16,603 bases of DNA from Clostridia bacterium. GTDB lineage: Bacteria; Bacillota; Clostridia; Christensenellales; UBA1242. Position numbers and translations under genes: made by a program. The notes under the pieces are model-generated. The model was given only the letters and a program-made list of their open reading frames with translations. It was not told where the DNA came from and did no database searches. Where the stretch lies: assembly GCA_017503445.1 (NCBI GenBank), contig JAFVTB010000028.1, positions 1 through 16,603 of the forward strand, written 5' to 3'. Shown in pieces: positions 12,001 to 14,929 of the stretch (positions are counted from its first letter, which is position 1; the number at the start of each line of letters is the position of its first letter).

Positions 12001-13083
12001 AATGCCGAAATCATGGATGAAAGTGGCACATATCTTCGCCATGTGGGGGATATCATCAACCTAAGTGCCACCGCGGGTGAAGGGTTCACCTTCACAGGCA
12101 ATTGGCTGCATTCAAATGGTGGGCAAATTGGTGCAGAATATATCATCACTGCCGCTGATGGCGAAAGCGGGGCAATCACCCTGACGCCTGTGTTTGAAGC
12201 GCGCAAGGTGCAGGTTTATATGCTTATGCCTTATGGCTTTGGCACAATAAGCAAAGATGGGCTTCAGCTTTCTGCTTCACGCGTGGGTGATAACATGCAA
12301 TATGTTTGCGCAATTTCTTATTTTGATGACCTTGCTGTTCTTATCAAGCCAATTCAAAAATATCGCGTTTCAAAAATAATGCTTTCGGCAAACGGGCAAA
12401 ACATCAATGTTTCTTCGGCATTGACGGGCACAAGTTTTGTTCTCAGCCACAATGTTTACAACAACGCGCAAAGCTTAACGTTCACAATTTCGCTTGAAAA
12501 AATGTATTGGTATTCGCTTATAACTGAAGAAAACTTGGTGCAAAATGATGAACTTATCACTGATTTTTCTGGAAGTGGTAAGAAAGAAGACCCTTACAAA
12601 ATCACCTCTGTGCAAGATCTTGTTAAACTTGCCTTTGTGATCAACAATGGCATTGTGCAAACCAACACGGCGGTGAAAAACAGTTATAATGGCGCAACGA
12701 CATATTATGAAATCTCTATGAAGATTGATTTACAAGATCGTTTCTGGACGCCAATTGGCACCAGCGAAAATCCATTCAATTGCAATATGGATATATACTT
12801 TATGCCAACCAATATTTCTAATGACACTTCCGATCCTTTCTTTGCCTTTGCATTGTTTGACCCTGTAGTTTTGGAAGAATACAGCGGTTTGTTTGGATAT
12901 CTTGGTGATAATGCAAATATTCAATTCAAGATTCGTGATGCCATGACGCTTGTTTATATCATTGGCGGAATATTGCTTGTGATTGTTTTAATCGTCATCA
13001 TTTTGGTGGTTGTTCACAGATCACGCGCAAACAAACTTCAAAAATTTGATGAGAAAAACAATTTCTTGTTTGATACGGAATAA
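1..13083 (+). CDS. Giant repeat-rich surface protein, C-terminally membrane-anchored (5' partial)
   Basis: The frame is open from base 1 to the TAA at 13081-13083, giving 4,360 codons. The GTG at 94 has no ribosome site and the frame continues upstream of it, so the true start lies outside the window. Order by residue counted from base 1: beta-rich region with InlB-like pieces (1-960), one Listeria-Bacteroides (Flg_new) repeat (about 962-1027), an MBG/YDG stack (about 1028-2578), InlB/Flg_new and divergent InlB repeats (about 2579-4165), a GLUG-like module (about 4188-4310), one membrane helix (4317-4338), and a tail beginning HRSR. No LPXTG motif is visible, so anchoring appears to be by the helix, with nearly everything outside the cell. 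Such stalk-like proteins are usually adhesins or surface-layer components. The ligand cannot be read from the sequence. No catalytic domain was recognised. The gene is transcribed alone at its 3' end and stops at a terminator. Confidence 0.93.
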   Translation, partial: SYQTAIQDWFNIYDPITNPTAPYTFFSSELVVQSDPIERLDKNLYIAVFVKDYNLTLMAGDKGITDITFAATTAYDRNDDGALDALESAFEDQGSYKLITAPYGTIFDVYTFTAEKYQFAEYQIISGGTSLLHYGIANGKILASNGKLLEDNDWNLNFYLYDTIQILARTFTTFAELTVHFITYDINGEPVTSMEGGTFYGATQQAQTFDMAIGTSLIGFLQPAPGFVFDHFEINGERQPHGIVMPSEATTLFVFFNRNAYILETHIKSIGVDEILRDNDEGGAIFADHSILFGDVATLNLVATIGYQIEGIYLDEACTILAPDFETQMNGTQQIIDYCFHYTYTTGAITQVPSTPTTPAFTFYVVYKLRLFDIVTESQRTDLNTQTTTEIEDIEYSITDFGTNAMLEQGYYGQSICLDLPQDQNVRYYNFYNITITGKETGNPVELKFFVDGQPVQATENGFGCLADGVTIYFIMPLEAITIKFEATFYQMNLVFDATTLAGTFQNEYSQPDDQGFVQAFVYYNFDNYTCKDENAIKLDVLSSGVPYATKIGFKLVAYNTMPDRSGVDFITYDYDDYDTLVDVTINDFVFENDPAIWQAPITLYAVYDYANVDMLVNYCQSSELFYNGKLQQVLQAEINNFNAEIPYIFTWIDPNGDVVGKYDFHADTYYDADNNALADVSDFYIETQVVDGKTISILQIRSVNQSGNYVCNIEIDGGMMFKAEPVFANDNLSINIKQKILNVYLEKSVVYYGPTTLDITESNVAGLILELHTISGTISMLSPDVYDAYNPPMYNLKISRLDNGESVQDGFDILSNYKVNFTGSCEIKEDTGFIAVTAGVYLRVIDAIYMNEIFRTTPETNFIVYNMIFDGFEDDSQRRGQGTIINYLKDSDENFGADKIISISHDYRFGYGLYQLRVNGEILPSDSFSVSETTISFALDRKFVKDNKIDIQVYVTNESLVTAHFNLANVDPVQIKQVYNQTFNAPTFSSPEEGFTLDGWYFDNEFKHKVPDVWQTTGAQDIYAKWVLEDLSGDLAIVVKDNGQIQKLTDGAYEKTYNANAVSLDYACTLESFTIEVAWFKQSQFGVWQPLATGEEKGLFNVSQSGTYSFSAVITAGSGQQQTINVGKFTAEIKILPHKITLEDGLFNKTYDGKYAFAHDVFVKVLSGELGVDGVFAQKDVLVKNDVVSPIEIQNLQLISKGSELAENYVILNEKVYGVILPMETQLLAKGTKVYDGDIYSVKHQQKTAANEFITFILKSTQPSVGTYQGSTLEFEPLSASSALTNYSITLHDESRVEITKAKHNFVLKNKVVVYDGQPHEIFATNGGEKISTNIEGVVKFEYTYTQNGNPINDLSPINAGTYTVTVTVISDKNFENFTAVATLTIKKASFNIEFLLGENKIPATKVFDDVEEIDRIKVQTDIDSSLEEDLGMKLVITKDDDPNPVQSVKDVGIYKLLGDYDTNNFECTTPNYTYYTITGQIVVIGDIFKQELVYGYNSTNHLNSVLADALNDPKYTNICDIEIKTTTRKNAAGVFAKTDSIINAGTYKVIVAVHVKDEESFAFENGVRNEFEISVIVKPFTINEFKEVDISKDYDGKTTFDNTSVLIDFNDGNTKTETISGEFVSKTAGEVKAIRSISISNSENYAFSQTLIASLSGKINKKALTINLQNNNQFVSVLYNNSDTFVYEINETNQKYVIGLVEGEMLFLQISCNTANFAGDKQYPLSLESGNDFAVVLKNTATIIGENEFVNYEITSVEGGLNILKQQLIIAEIVENGDGFDNVFDNKEKEIHAKLNNVLCVYNTTNSVFVPMNAGENAPANVGIKDYAAFVDAGTHEVILTLGNNENFSAFAGGTVIDGQQCIELEYTILPYQLESNTTYTPEYGAQWGNLGGTVAATSLSANFIFNYTLNLSTQQQRLPGTYELSFNTKDNGDILKLSSNNSSVKVDNFILKFDVRVVVFSKSVLVEHAAFENLVYTGLDQTPQVNPTFLNAANHSEMSLGDDAFTIVFYFNGIETSTVVNAGNYSVMIFATDDRYVFNDGQGIYYPYKEIGNFEITKADLSAQLSGTQNFVFDANFHAPISATFKFNGVTMSNITHKITYGNGLETIKDAGEYPVTLEISHSNFKLGTVNNVFVTISPYEFAFAAPEDGEMWWSKYYGQQDPITLQKIFTTPFGDTIDAHFVRESGEAVGEYKVSITEEQMQHLEQTYTNYDIQDFEDQFGAFHILSYKEISGKLTIEMVDNISVPYNGEYISSISLNDYPNTFKIYDNNKQPISASICDLSNVIFGFEFNQVKDVGTYNLVILSVDSTTHDDFELLLNGKQFLIIPKAISVQQQAYSKEYDATVDAQLDIQSVVGIYDIDRSLVSLTAKFDNKNVGTNKVITLGLSGPSAKNYVFENENATIFGNITAREVSIDGSFDKIYDGQTVVDPSKFLIENVCSGDNLVANGNFETKHAGEDKIINFTLAGADAQNYTLGNVVYTADIYKKVLGYSQKDFAKQYDASANADVELSDITGIVAGDDISIEKAVYVDIFDTEQADATVGDKYLKIIFAGTDKDNYELDLLPTSIKLRYINLQYHYGDESEYLVEFVDDGQVINKKQQTQEVAYGFAVNYPLYNEINTLASPTRTGYDFAGWQIRDKNSFIPFTESTNTNIVDIKTLEQNDWTIHLYAAWQIQTIWVQIVVMTENIANSDFAESDVGGTFSFDGQTDQTRFESEYYQTHTISAIANEFFEFVNIQFDDEIVTSSPQYQFVTTQNLTIKLNFARSEVNVILHTGEFDVLGFNEAIWKPQNGTLVATTKYNGIVKLPALTTYGHIFGGFEDANHALYQQTESLTVMTSTLELWAIFTPKTIQIAINTAGGVGDENFAYADKDNKIIEVLYGTAFGKLPSLQKMGYEFVSFMLYNGLNLIEKVDENTILKTAETNLMLLAVWDKNDNMFEVSSSLDESAYHDFGITNFERFDNPFKIFYNLGLGSGFVEYINPFVAPTESVVTLKMINSAKNIYQFAYWQVDGQIITNDMEISGVQYKLVFDGADAMLQISGFVWENTCPSISAKFVPVALDFEIAPYDTNLGNVEVVSGVVNNQTLAGAKIELAFTETAGYHLNQNKTTAQGANITFANAQMLLDKVTDNVVISPVFSQNQYGFTITKSGFTQGVAYVKYAINSDAMADYVTQTLIKTGDMLLIKIALLNGYTLKITADKQEVELIENSRNQLASAQEIFIDVSGFLGEFNVNLEIGKEFYDVSAQKKLYNPQTGAYTDLVDNTITVQDAFGVNVTKVAYLEKVVYAATITTTNVNQYGSDIQNVEYKFLGWYAEINGEMILVSGAMVYQFDVVEDVEYIAVFEKIVFTVTFHADDNFGKIVGTSQEVINRVEYVVAGGKLQGTYQVLPSPGYKFMGWNVSLIYNDANKTTLTQTLSDALVDDLGEIHANITAVATFAKIDISVNLSANRLDEKPLSESTIVKFAEDSGHSIDITTQTRTILTFKAIAGVGYQFVSWTFENLVGSDYQILSTQSTTEYKYDEETGAENGTLRTIHIMEIEFIGNVTQYNVIANFDVAEVRITTTFAAQGIDVVSAGVFEEDGEIKNSTHTFVTKADTTLTCFINVYEGFLLLEDEFGACFISDNLNINIEIIDATNELSAEQKTVFSGRYKVIITGFNEDSTITIWADSQKTKLNFAKLSNFFDNTFVENAFTGYIKYYTKDIVVDDGQTLKPSADNCVFMGWSTTQNANGLITDANGNLIETYWTSLEKEISLYPIYDYASVRVDVVVAPSHAVVNKYTYLDEVFTNDAKGFTIENGLYYYNVGASFSLGVPQFIEHYHFDSFVYHIVNSEGQIQKITIKSGDIETNFATTKMFNVPSESAFDYSLAANFANFEGLEDGVMQITIVCSVDINYKAENFYGENCQDVIGGTIYVANLSNTFLAVYNEEIQLVAVPSEGYTVKGWWINGVKQGDVQTLTLPHTVIEPTEFVVKFVGKRVEITLDGTNAKTVELTGGNAEIMDESGTYLRHVGDIINLSATAGEGFTFTGNWLHSNGGQIGAEYIITAADGESGAITLTPVFEARKVQVYMLMPYGFGTISKDGLQLSASRVGDNMQYVCAISYFDDLAVLIKPIQKYRVSKIMLSANGQNINVSSALTGTSFVLSHNVYNNAQSLTFTISLEKMYWYSLITEENLVQNDELITDFSGSGKKEDPYKITSVQDLVKLAFVINNGIVQTNTAVKNSYNGATTYYEISMKIDLQDRFWTPIGTSENPFNCNMDIYFMPTNISNDTSDPFFAFALFDPVVLEEYSGLFGYLGDNANIQFKIRDAMTLVYIIGGILLVIVLIVIILVVVHRSRANKLQKFDEKNNFLFDTE
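523..786 (+). repeat. InlB-like beta repeat in the N-terminal part of the giant protein
   Basis: A segment starting LTVHFITYDINGE and ending in TTLFVFFNRN follows the divergent InlB/Bacterial_repeat pattern: a hydrophobic strand, then 'PGFVFDHFEINGE' in place of the usual 'GYxFxxWxxxG', then a closing strand. It is degenerate, lacking the usual Trp. It is a structural repeat rather than an enzyme domain. Confidence 0.45.
2884..3081 (+). repeat. Listeria-Bacteroides (Flg_new/InlB B-type) repeat, first clear copy
   Basis: The segment carries the family's landmarks in order: a beta strand (VTAHFNL), 'GFTLDGWYFDNEF' matching the usual GYTFxGWYxD, a 'KVPDVW' turn, and the closing 'DIYAKW'. It sits immediately before the MBG/YDG stack. 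The family is a small beta-grasp-like fold found in Gram-positive and Bacteroides surface proteins. Confidence 0.75.
3082..7734 (+). repeat. MBG/YDG repeat stack (about 1,550 residues)
   Basis: Tyr-Asp-Gly-type motifs recur: KTYDGK at 3448, KVYDGD at 3700, VVYDGQ at 3940, KDYDGK at 4780, VYTGLD at 5932, KEYDAT at 7027, KIYDGQ at 7270 and KQYDAS at 7504. They alternate with the MBG hallmark (V/N)AG(T/N/E)Y-x-V, for example NAGTYTVTV near 4078, NAGTYKVIV near 4633, NAGNYSVMI near 6068 and DAGEYPVTL near 6337. These are known extracellular stalk modules (YDG, MBG, MBG_2 families). The copies are diverged at the DNA level, so this is an old duplication series rather than a recent tandem expansion. 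Confidence 0.75.
6997..7728 (+). repeat. Three consecutive YDG domains, about 78-86 residues each
   Basis: Three adjacent units (6997-7236, 7237-7470, 7471-7728) share the same layout. Each opens with K-x-YD(G/A), has a central 'G(I/N)...D' strand, and closes with L-x-G-x-(S/D)-(A/K)-(K/Q/D)-NY. The closing motifs are GPSAKNY, GADAQNY and GTDKDNY. They are the best preserved tandem block in the giant protein. Confidence 0.7.
7735..12500 (+). repeat. InlB / Flg_new and divergent InlB repeat stack (about 1,590 residues)
   Basis: Three clear Flg_new-type copies come first: 7735-8031 (RTGYDFAGWQI, closing LYAAW), 8317-8553 (YGHIFGGFED, closing LELWAIF) and 8560-8808 (MGYEFVSFML, closing MLLAVW). 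They are followed by divergent InlB repeats with the GYxFxxW landmark, including EYKFLGWYAEING near 9934, GYKFMGWNV near 10189, GYQFVSWTF near 10486, GYTVKGWWING near 11828 and GFTFTGNWL near 12082. The region has no recognisable enzymatic motif and reads as a rigid or semi-rigid stalk. Confidence 0.72.
12565..12930 (+). other. GLUG-like beta-helix module just before the membrane anchor
   Basis: The segment reads FSGSGKKEDPYKI, then VQDLVKLAFVINNG, then ISMKIDLQDRFWTPIGT, and finally YSGLFGYLG. This is the standard order of GLUG-motif/M26-type parallel beta-helix segments (GxGTxEDPYxI...DLxxLAxxVN...DIDLxxxxWxPIG...GLFG). Only one to two turns are present, ending about 10 residues before the transmembrane helix, so it looks like a truncated remnant. 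Confidence 0.65.
12949..13014 (+). other. C-terminal transmembrane helix of the giant protein
   Basis: Twenty-two consecutive hydrophobic residues (L, V, I and two Gly) are followed directly by HRSRANK and a 22-residue charged tail. The basic residues after the helix place the tail in the cytoplasm and the repeats outside. No sortase motif or cell-wall binding repeat accompanies it. Confidence 0.92.
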
Positions 13084-13110
13084 AAAAATATCCCTGCGGG
13101 GATATTTTTT
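13083..13110 (+). terminator. Intrinsic terminator of the giant gene
   Basis: A perfect 12-bp stem, AAAAAATATCCC / GGGATATTTTTT, closes a TGCG loop, starting at the last base of the TAA stop. The run of T in the right arm acts as the U-tract. The A-rich left arm means it could also work on the minus strand. Confidence 0.9.
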
Positions 13111-13163
13111 AATTTCACTGCGCAAAAAAAAGTTTGAAATTTTAAATTCTTTGTTATTTTTGT

Positions 13164-13192
13164 TTGACTTGGATAAAATAGCATTGTATAAT
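13164..13192 (+). promoter_or_regulatory. Sigma-A-type promoter of the DUF6273 gene
   Basis: TTGACT (13164-13169) and TATAAT (13187-13192) are separated by exactly 17 bp. The expected start of transcription is near 13199, leaving a leader of about 44 nt. It lies between the giant gene's terminator and the next start codon, so the downstream gene is an independent unit. Confidence 0.88.
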
Positions 13193-13227
13193 TAAACTGT
13201 TAAAACATAAATAATAAAATAGGAAAA

Positions 13228-13233
13228 AAAGGA
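13228..13233 (+). promoter_or_regulatory. Ribosome binding site of the DUF6273 gene
   Basis: AAAGGA lies 9 nt before the ATG at 13243. It decides the start. The longest downstream open frame would otherwise be called from an unsupported TTG at 13313, which would lose the signal peptide. Confidence 0.75.
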
Positions 13234-13242
13234 AAAATCATC

Positions 13243-14398
13243 ATGAAAAAATCACGCGTTTTCACGCTTGGTTTGGCGTGTTTTTTAAGCGCCGTAACCG
13301 CGTTTAGCACGCTTGCCGCCACCTCGGGGGGGGGGGGCGCTTTTACGCAATTTAAGCGATAATTCCCGCGGCGGCAGTGCCGCTTCCTTTGCCGGCGCAA
13401 AAGGCGCCGGGAAGGGACCTCAAAATGAATTTAATGACGCAAATTCTTTAACTCCACAAGAACAATTATTAAATGGAACTTTGGAATTGGATCCCGAAAA
13501 TGATCCGGTTGTTTTTACAACCGATTATGGGCTGGATATCAAATGGCACTTAACGGGTTATAAGGAAGATCCTTCAACGTTGGATAAAATTTCAAGTGGC
13601 AAATTTAAAGGATATGCTTATATAACCGCAGGTGGCGTGAACTGGGCGATTATTGGATATTCGTCAAATATAACTGCATCAATAACAGGCAAAATAAACA
13701 TTGTGGACATAATATCAAAGTATTCAGGTATGTTTTCTGAATTTTCTGATTACAGCACCGATTCAATTTGGCAAATGCTTGATTCACCAGACACAACGGA
13801 TGCCGGCGCAGAGATTTATGATGTTTATACAACAGTTGACAGTTATGTTTATAACAAAAGTGCAGCAACAGCAGTTTATTCAAATCCGGCATCACTTTTC
13901 CCAAATGCAAAAGCGATCACAGATACAAATATTCTTGCTACAGATGAGATTTTGTGTTTCGCGCAAACTCTTCTTCCAAACACAAATGGTGCTGTTAAAT
14001 TTGGTTCAAGTAATAATTATAATGGTTCAAATTTAAAAAATTATTGTGACACTTGGTATACAAGTAATCTGCAATCTTCTTTAGTAGGTCCTTATATACA
14101 AGAACAAACTGAGTTATATACTTTGCATTATAACTCTCACAGCACCGTAACAGCCAAACTTTTCCCACTTGCAGGCAGAAGTTCAAGCGAAAGTTTTTAT
14201 TATGGTGCTTATATGTCAGCCGGTCCTGGTGGCAATATGGATGTGGACGCCACATGGTGGTTGCGCTCGGGTGATGGCTATGCTTCTAACGGCATGTATG
14301 GCGTCAACGACTACGGCTACGTGAGTAGCGGCTATAACAATGGCTACGGCGTGACTCGTTCTTTTGGCGTCCGCCCAGCGTTTGTTTTGAAAATTTAA
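13243..14398 (+). CDS. Secreted DUF6273-type surface protein, frame interrupted at a poly-G tract
   Basis: The ATG at 13243 begins a classic signal peptide (MKKSRVFTLG, a hydrophobic core, then STLAA as likely cleavage site). A run of 12 G follows at 13326-13337. As written, that frame ends at the TAA at 13360-13362 after 39 residues. The +1 frame is open from the tract to the TAA at 14396-14398. With 11 (or 14) G the two join into a 384-residue protein. The mature part has the DUF6273 landmarks: YNGSNLKNYCDTWY, KLFPLAG, WWLRSG and the closing SFGVRPAFVL. This family is common in Bacillota and Mollicutes surface proteins; its function is not established. It has its own promoter and terminator. 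The break could be a phase-variation state, a dead gene or an assembly error in the homopolymer. Phase variation is favoured because everything else in the gene is intact. Confidence 0.82.
13326..13337 (+). repeat. Poly-G tract of 12 (candidate phase-variation switch)
   Basis: Twelve G in a row occur in an otherwise AT-rich window, directly after the signal peptide. Only tract lengths equivalent to 11 (modulo 3) join the signal peptide to the domain. Twelve stops at 13360 and thirteen would stop at 13353. Long mononucleotide tracts mutate readily by slipped-strand mispairing. Confidence 0.8.
13364..13417 (+). repeat. Two GC-rich hairpins just inside the mature region
   Basis: GCGGC-AGT-GCCGC is followed by CCGGCGC-AAAAG-GCGCCGG within the codons for a Gly/Ala-rich linker (RGGSAASFAGAKGAGKG). 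They lie 30-80 nt downstream of the G tract and are far richer in GC than the rest of the gene. Whether they act on the tract or on translation is unknown. Confidence 0.5.
14246..14398 (+). other. C-terminal cassette with distinct codon use (variable-region-like)
   Basis: From about TGGTGGTTGCGC onward, Gly codons switch from mostly GGT to almost all GGC, and TAC appears for Tyr (three of six) after a gene that had used only TAT. The encoded stretch after WWLRSG is dominated by Gly, Tyr, Asn, Ser and Asp, and then ends in the invariant-looking SFGVRPAFVL. This is the layout of C-type-lectin-fold variable regions, where a short C-terminal patch forms the ligand surface. No second copy of this stretch and no reverse transcriptase were seen in the window. 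Confidence 0.5.
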
Positions 14399-14447
14399 TC
14401 ACATTTCTTTTAAAAAAACAAATTTCAAAATTTTAAAGGAGTGTGAT
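14398..14447 (+). repeat. Hairpin spanning the DUF6273 stop codon
   Basis: ATCACATTTCTTT (14398-14410) pairs with AAAGGAGTGTGAT (14435-14447): 13 bp including two G-U pairs that only form in plus-strand RNA. There is no T-run after it, so it is not a canonical terminator. It more likely protects the mRNA 3' end. Its right arm contains an AGGAG, but no start codon follows. Confidence 0.6.
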
Positions 14448-14496
14448 ATAAGAGAGTTAATTTTAAAACCCTATTTTATTTATTTTTTATGATGTT

Positions 14497-14520
14497 TTTG
14501 TTGTGCGCAAGCACAACAAA
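14497..14520 (+). repeat. Perfect hairpin with a GCAA tetraloop
   Basis: TTTGTTGTGC-GCAA-GCACAACAAA is a 10-bp perfect stem with a GNRA-type loop. It directly precedes, and by two bases overlaps, the terminator at 14519. It may stabilise the 3' end of the DUF6273 transcript. Confidence 0.7.
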
Positions 14521-14553
14521 TAAAACACCTTTTGCAAGGTGTTTTATTTTTTT
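14519..14553 (+). terminator. Intrinsic terminator downstream of the DUF6273 gene
   Basis: AATAAAACACCTT-TTGC-AAGGTGTTTTATT forms a 13-bp perfect stem followed by seven T (14547-14553). It ends transcription from the 13164 promoter, about 120 nt past the stop codon. Confidence 0.92.
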
Positions 14554-14557
14554 AATG

Positions 14558-14652
14558 AAGCCGGCGGCGAGAGCCGCTGTCATTATGTCCTGCCAGTTAC
14601 GGCGCACCAAGTTTAATTGCCAATGCCTGCGGGGCTTCCCGCCCGCCGGTTT
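14558..14652 (+). ncRNA. Candidate structured RNA module 1 (unassigned)
   Basis: AAGCCGGCGG (14558-14567) pairs with CCGCCGGTTT (14643-14652) over 10 bp with one G-U pair, enclosing GCGGG-GCTT-CCCGC (14629-14642). An alternative 5' hairpin is CGGCGGC-GAGA-GCCGCTG (14562-14579), so the two folds compete. The GC content contrasts sharply with the AT-rich flanks. No known RNA family was recognised, no promoter of its own was found, and it begins right after a terminator. Strand is uncertain. Confidence 0.35.
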
Positions 14653-14675
14653 GGAAGAGAGGCGGAATAACTATG

Positions 14676-14708
14676 CAAAAATCGCTATCCTGCAGTGAGA
14701 ATAGCGAT
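14676..14708 (-). terminator. Inverted repeat: possible minus-strand terminator or promoter operator
   Basis: ATCGCTAT (14681-14688) and ATAGCGAT (14701-14708) are perfect inverted 8-mers 12 nt apart. Read on the minus strand, the stem is followed by five T (14677-14681), as in an intrinsic terminator. Read on the plus strand, the repeat runs into the TATAAT at 14708-14713 and would cover about -39 to -12, the position of an operator. The two readings cannot be separated from sequence alone. Confidence 0.45.
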
Positions 14709-14713
14709 ATAAT
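14708..14713 (+). promoter_or_regulatory. -10 box (TATAAT) for structured RNA module 2
   Basis: A perfect TATAAT is followed 6 nt later by G14720, the first base of a closed RNA fold. No TTGACA-like -35 is present 16-18 bp upstream, where the inverted repeat lies instead. This would fit an activator-dependent promoter, but the -10 match alone is modest evidence. Confidence 0.45.
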
Positions 14714-14719
14714 GCTTAA

Positions 14720-14817
14720 GTAGGGTCGTGTTGGCTGAAACCGCTGTCGAGCGGGTGCCTTCTCCTTATCAAAGGAGGGTTGTTCCACAAGGGCTGATGC
14801 CTTGGGATGTGCCCTAC
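14720..14817 (+). ncRNA. Candidate structured RNA module 2, four-way junction (unassigned)
   Basis: GTAGGG (14720-14725) pairs with CCCTAC (14812-14817). Three hairpins lie inside: CCGCT-GTCG-AGCGG, CTCCTT-ATCA-AAGGAG (extended by two U-G pairs), and CAAGG...CCTTG (with one more inner C-G pair and a TGAT loop). The U-G extensions, including one next to the closing stem, are possible only in plus-strand RNA. A minus-strand RNA ending at the 14676-14708 terminator is the alternative. SRP, 6S, tmRNA, RNase P and T-box signatures were looked for and not found. Confidence 0.45.
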
Positions 14818-14884
14818 ATATATAATATATGCAGGGTTTGGAATTTTATTCACAACTTTTTAAGAAAAATTTTCAAAAAGGTGT
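14818..14884. other. AT-rich spacer without recognised gene
   Basis: Between module 2 and the typA promoter the sequence is A/T-rich, with TATAATATAT near 14821 and a weak inverted repeat CTTTTT...AAAAAG (14856-14880). On the minus strand, TTGTGA and TATATT are 20 bp apart, too wide for a good promoter. Nothing else is supported. Confidence 0.5.
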
Positions 14885-14912
14885 TTGCAAACGGAAAGTT
14901 TTATGCTATAAT
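14885..14912 (+). promoter_or_regulatory. Extended -10 promoter of typA
   Basis: TTGCAA (14885-14890) and TATAAT (14907-14912) are 16 bp apart, and TGC directly precedes the -10 box (extended -10). Transcription should start near 14919, giving a leader of about 125 nt that contains the whole folded element at 14930-15026. Confidence 0.82.
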
Positions 14913-14929
14913 GGGAAAGTTTTTGAAAC

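Noticed and set aside
13313..14398. DUF6273 gene starting at TTG 13313
   Set aside because: TTG without a ribosome site, yielding an implausible Pro/Arg/Gly start in the wrong frame of a signal-peptide sequence. The promoter, ribosome site and signal peptide all point to ATG 13243.
13243..14553. A complete diversity-generating retroelement
   Set aside because: Only a variable-region-like C-terminus is seen. No template repeat, accessory gene or reverse transcriptase is present in the window.
14720..14817. Identification of module 2 as a known RNA (ZTP riboswitch, hammerhead ribozyme, SRP RNA)
   Set aside because: GGGTCGTG recalls the ZTP 5' end, but the closing stem and the conserved 3' CCGCCTGGGC are absent. 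CTGATG and GAAAC occur, but not in hammerhead order. The SRP GGAAGGAAGC loop is missing.
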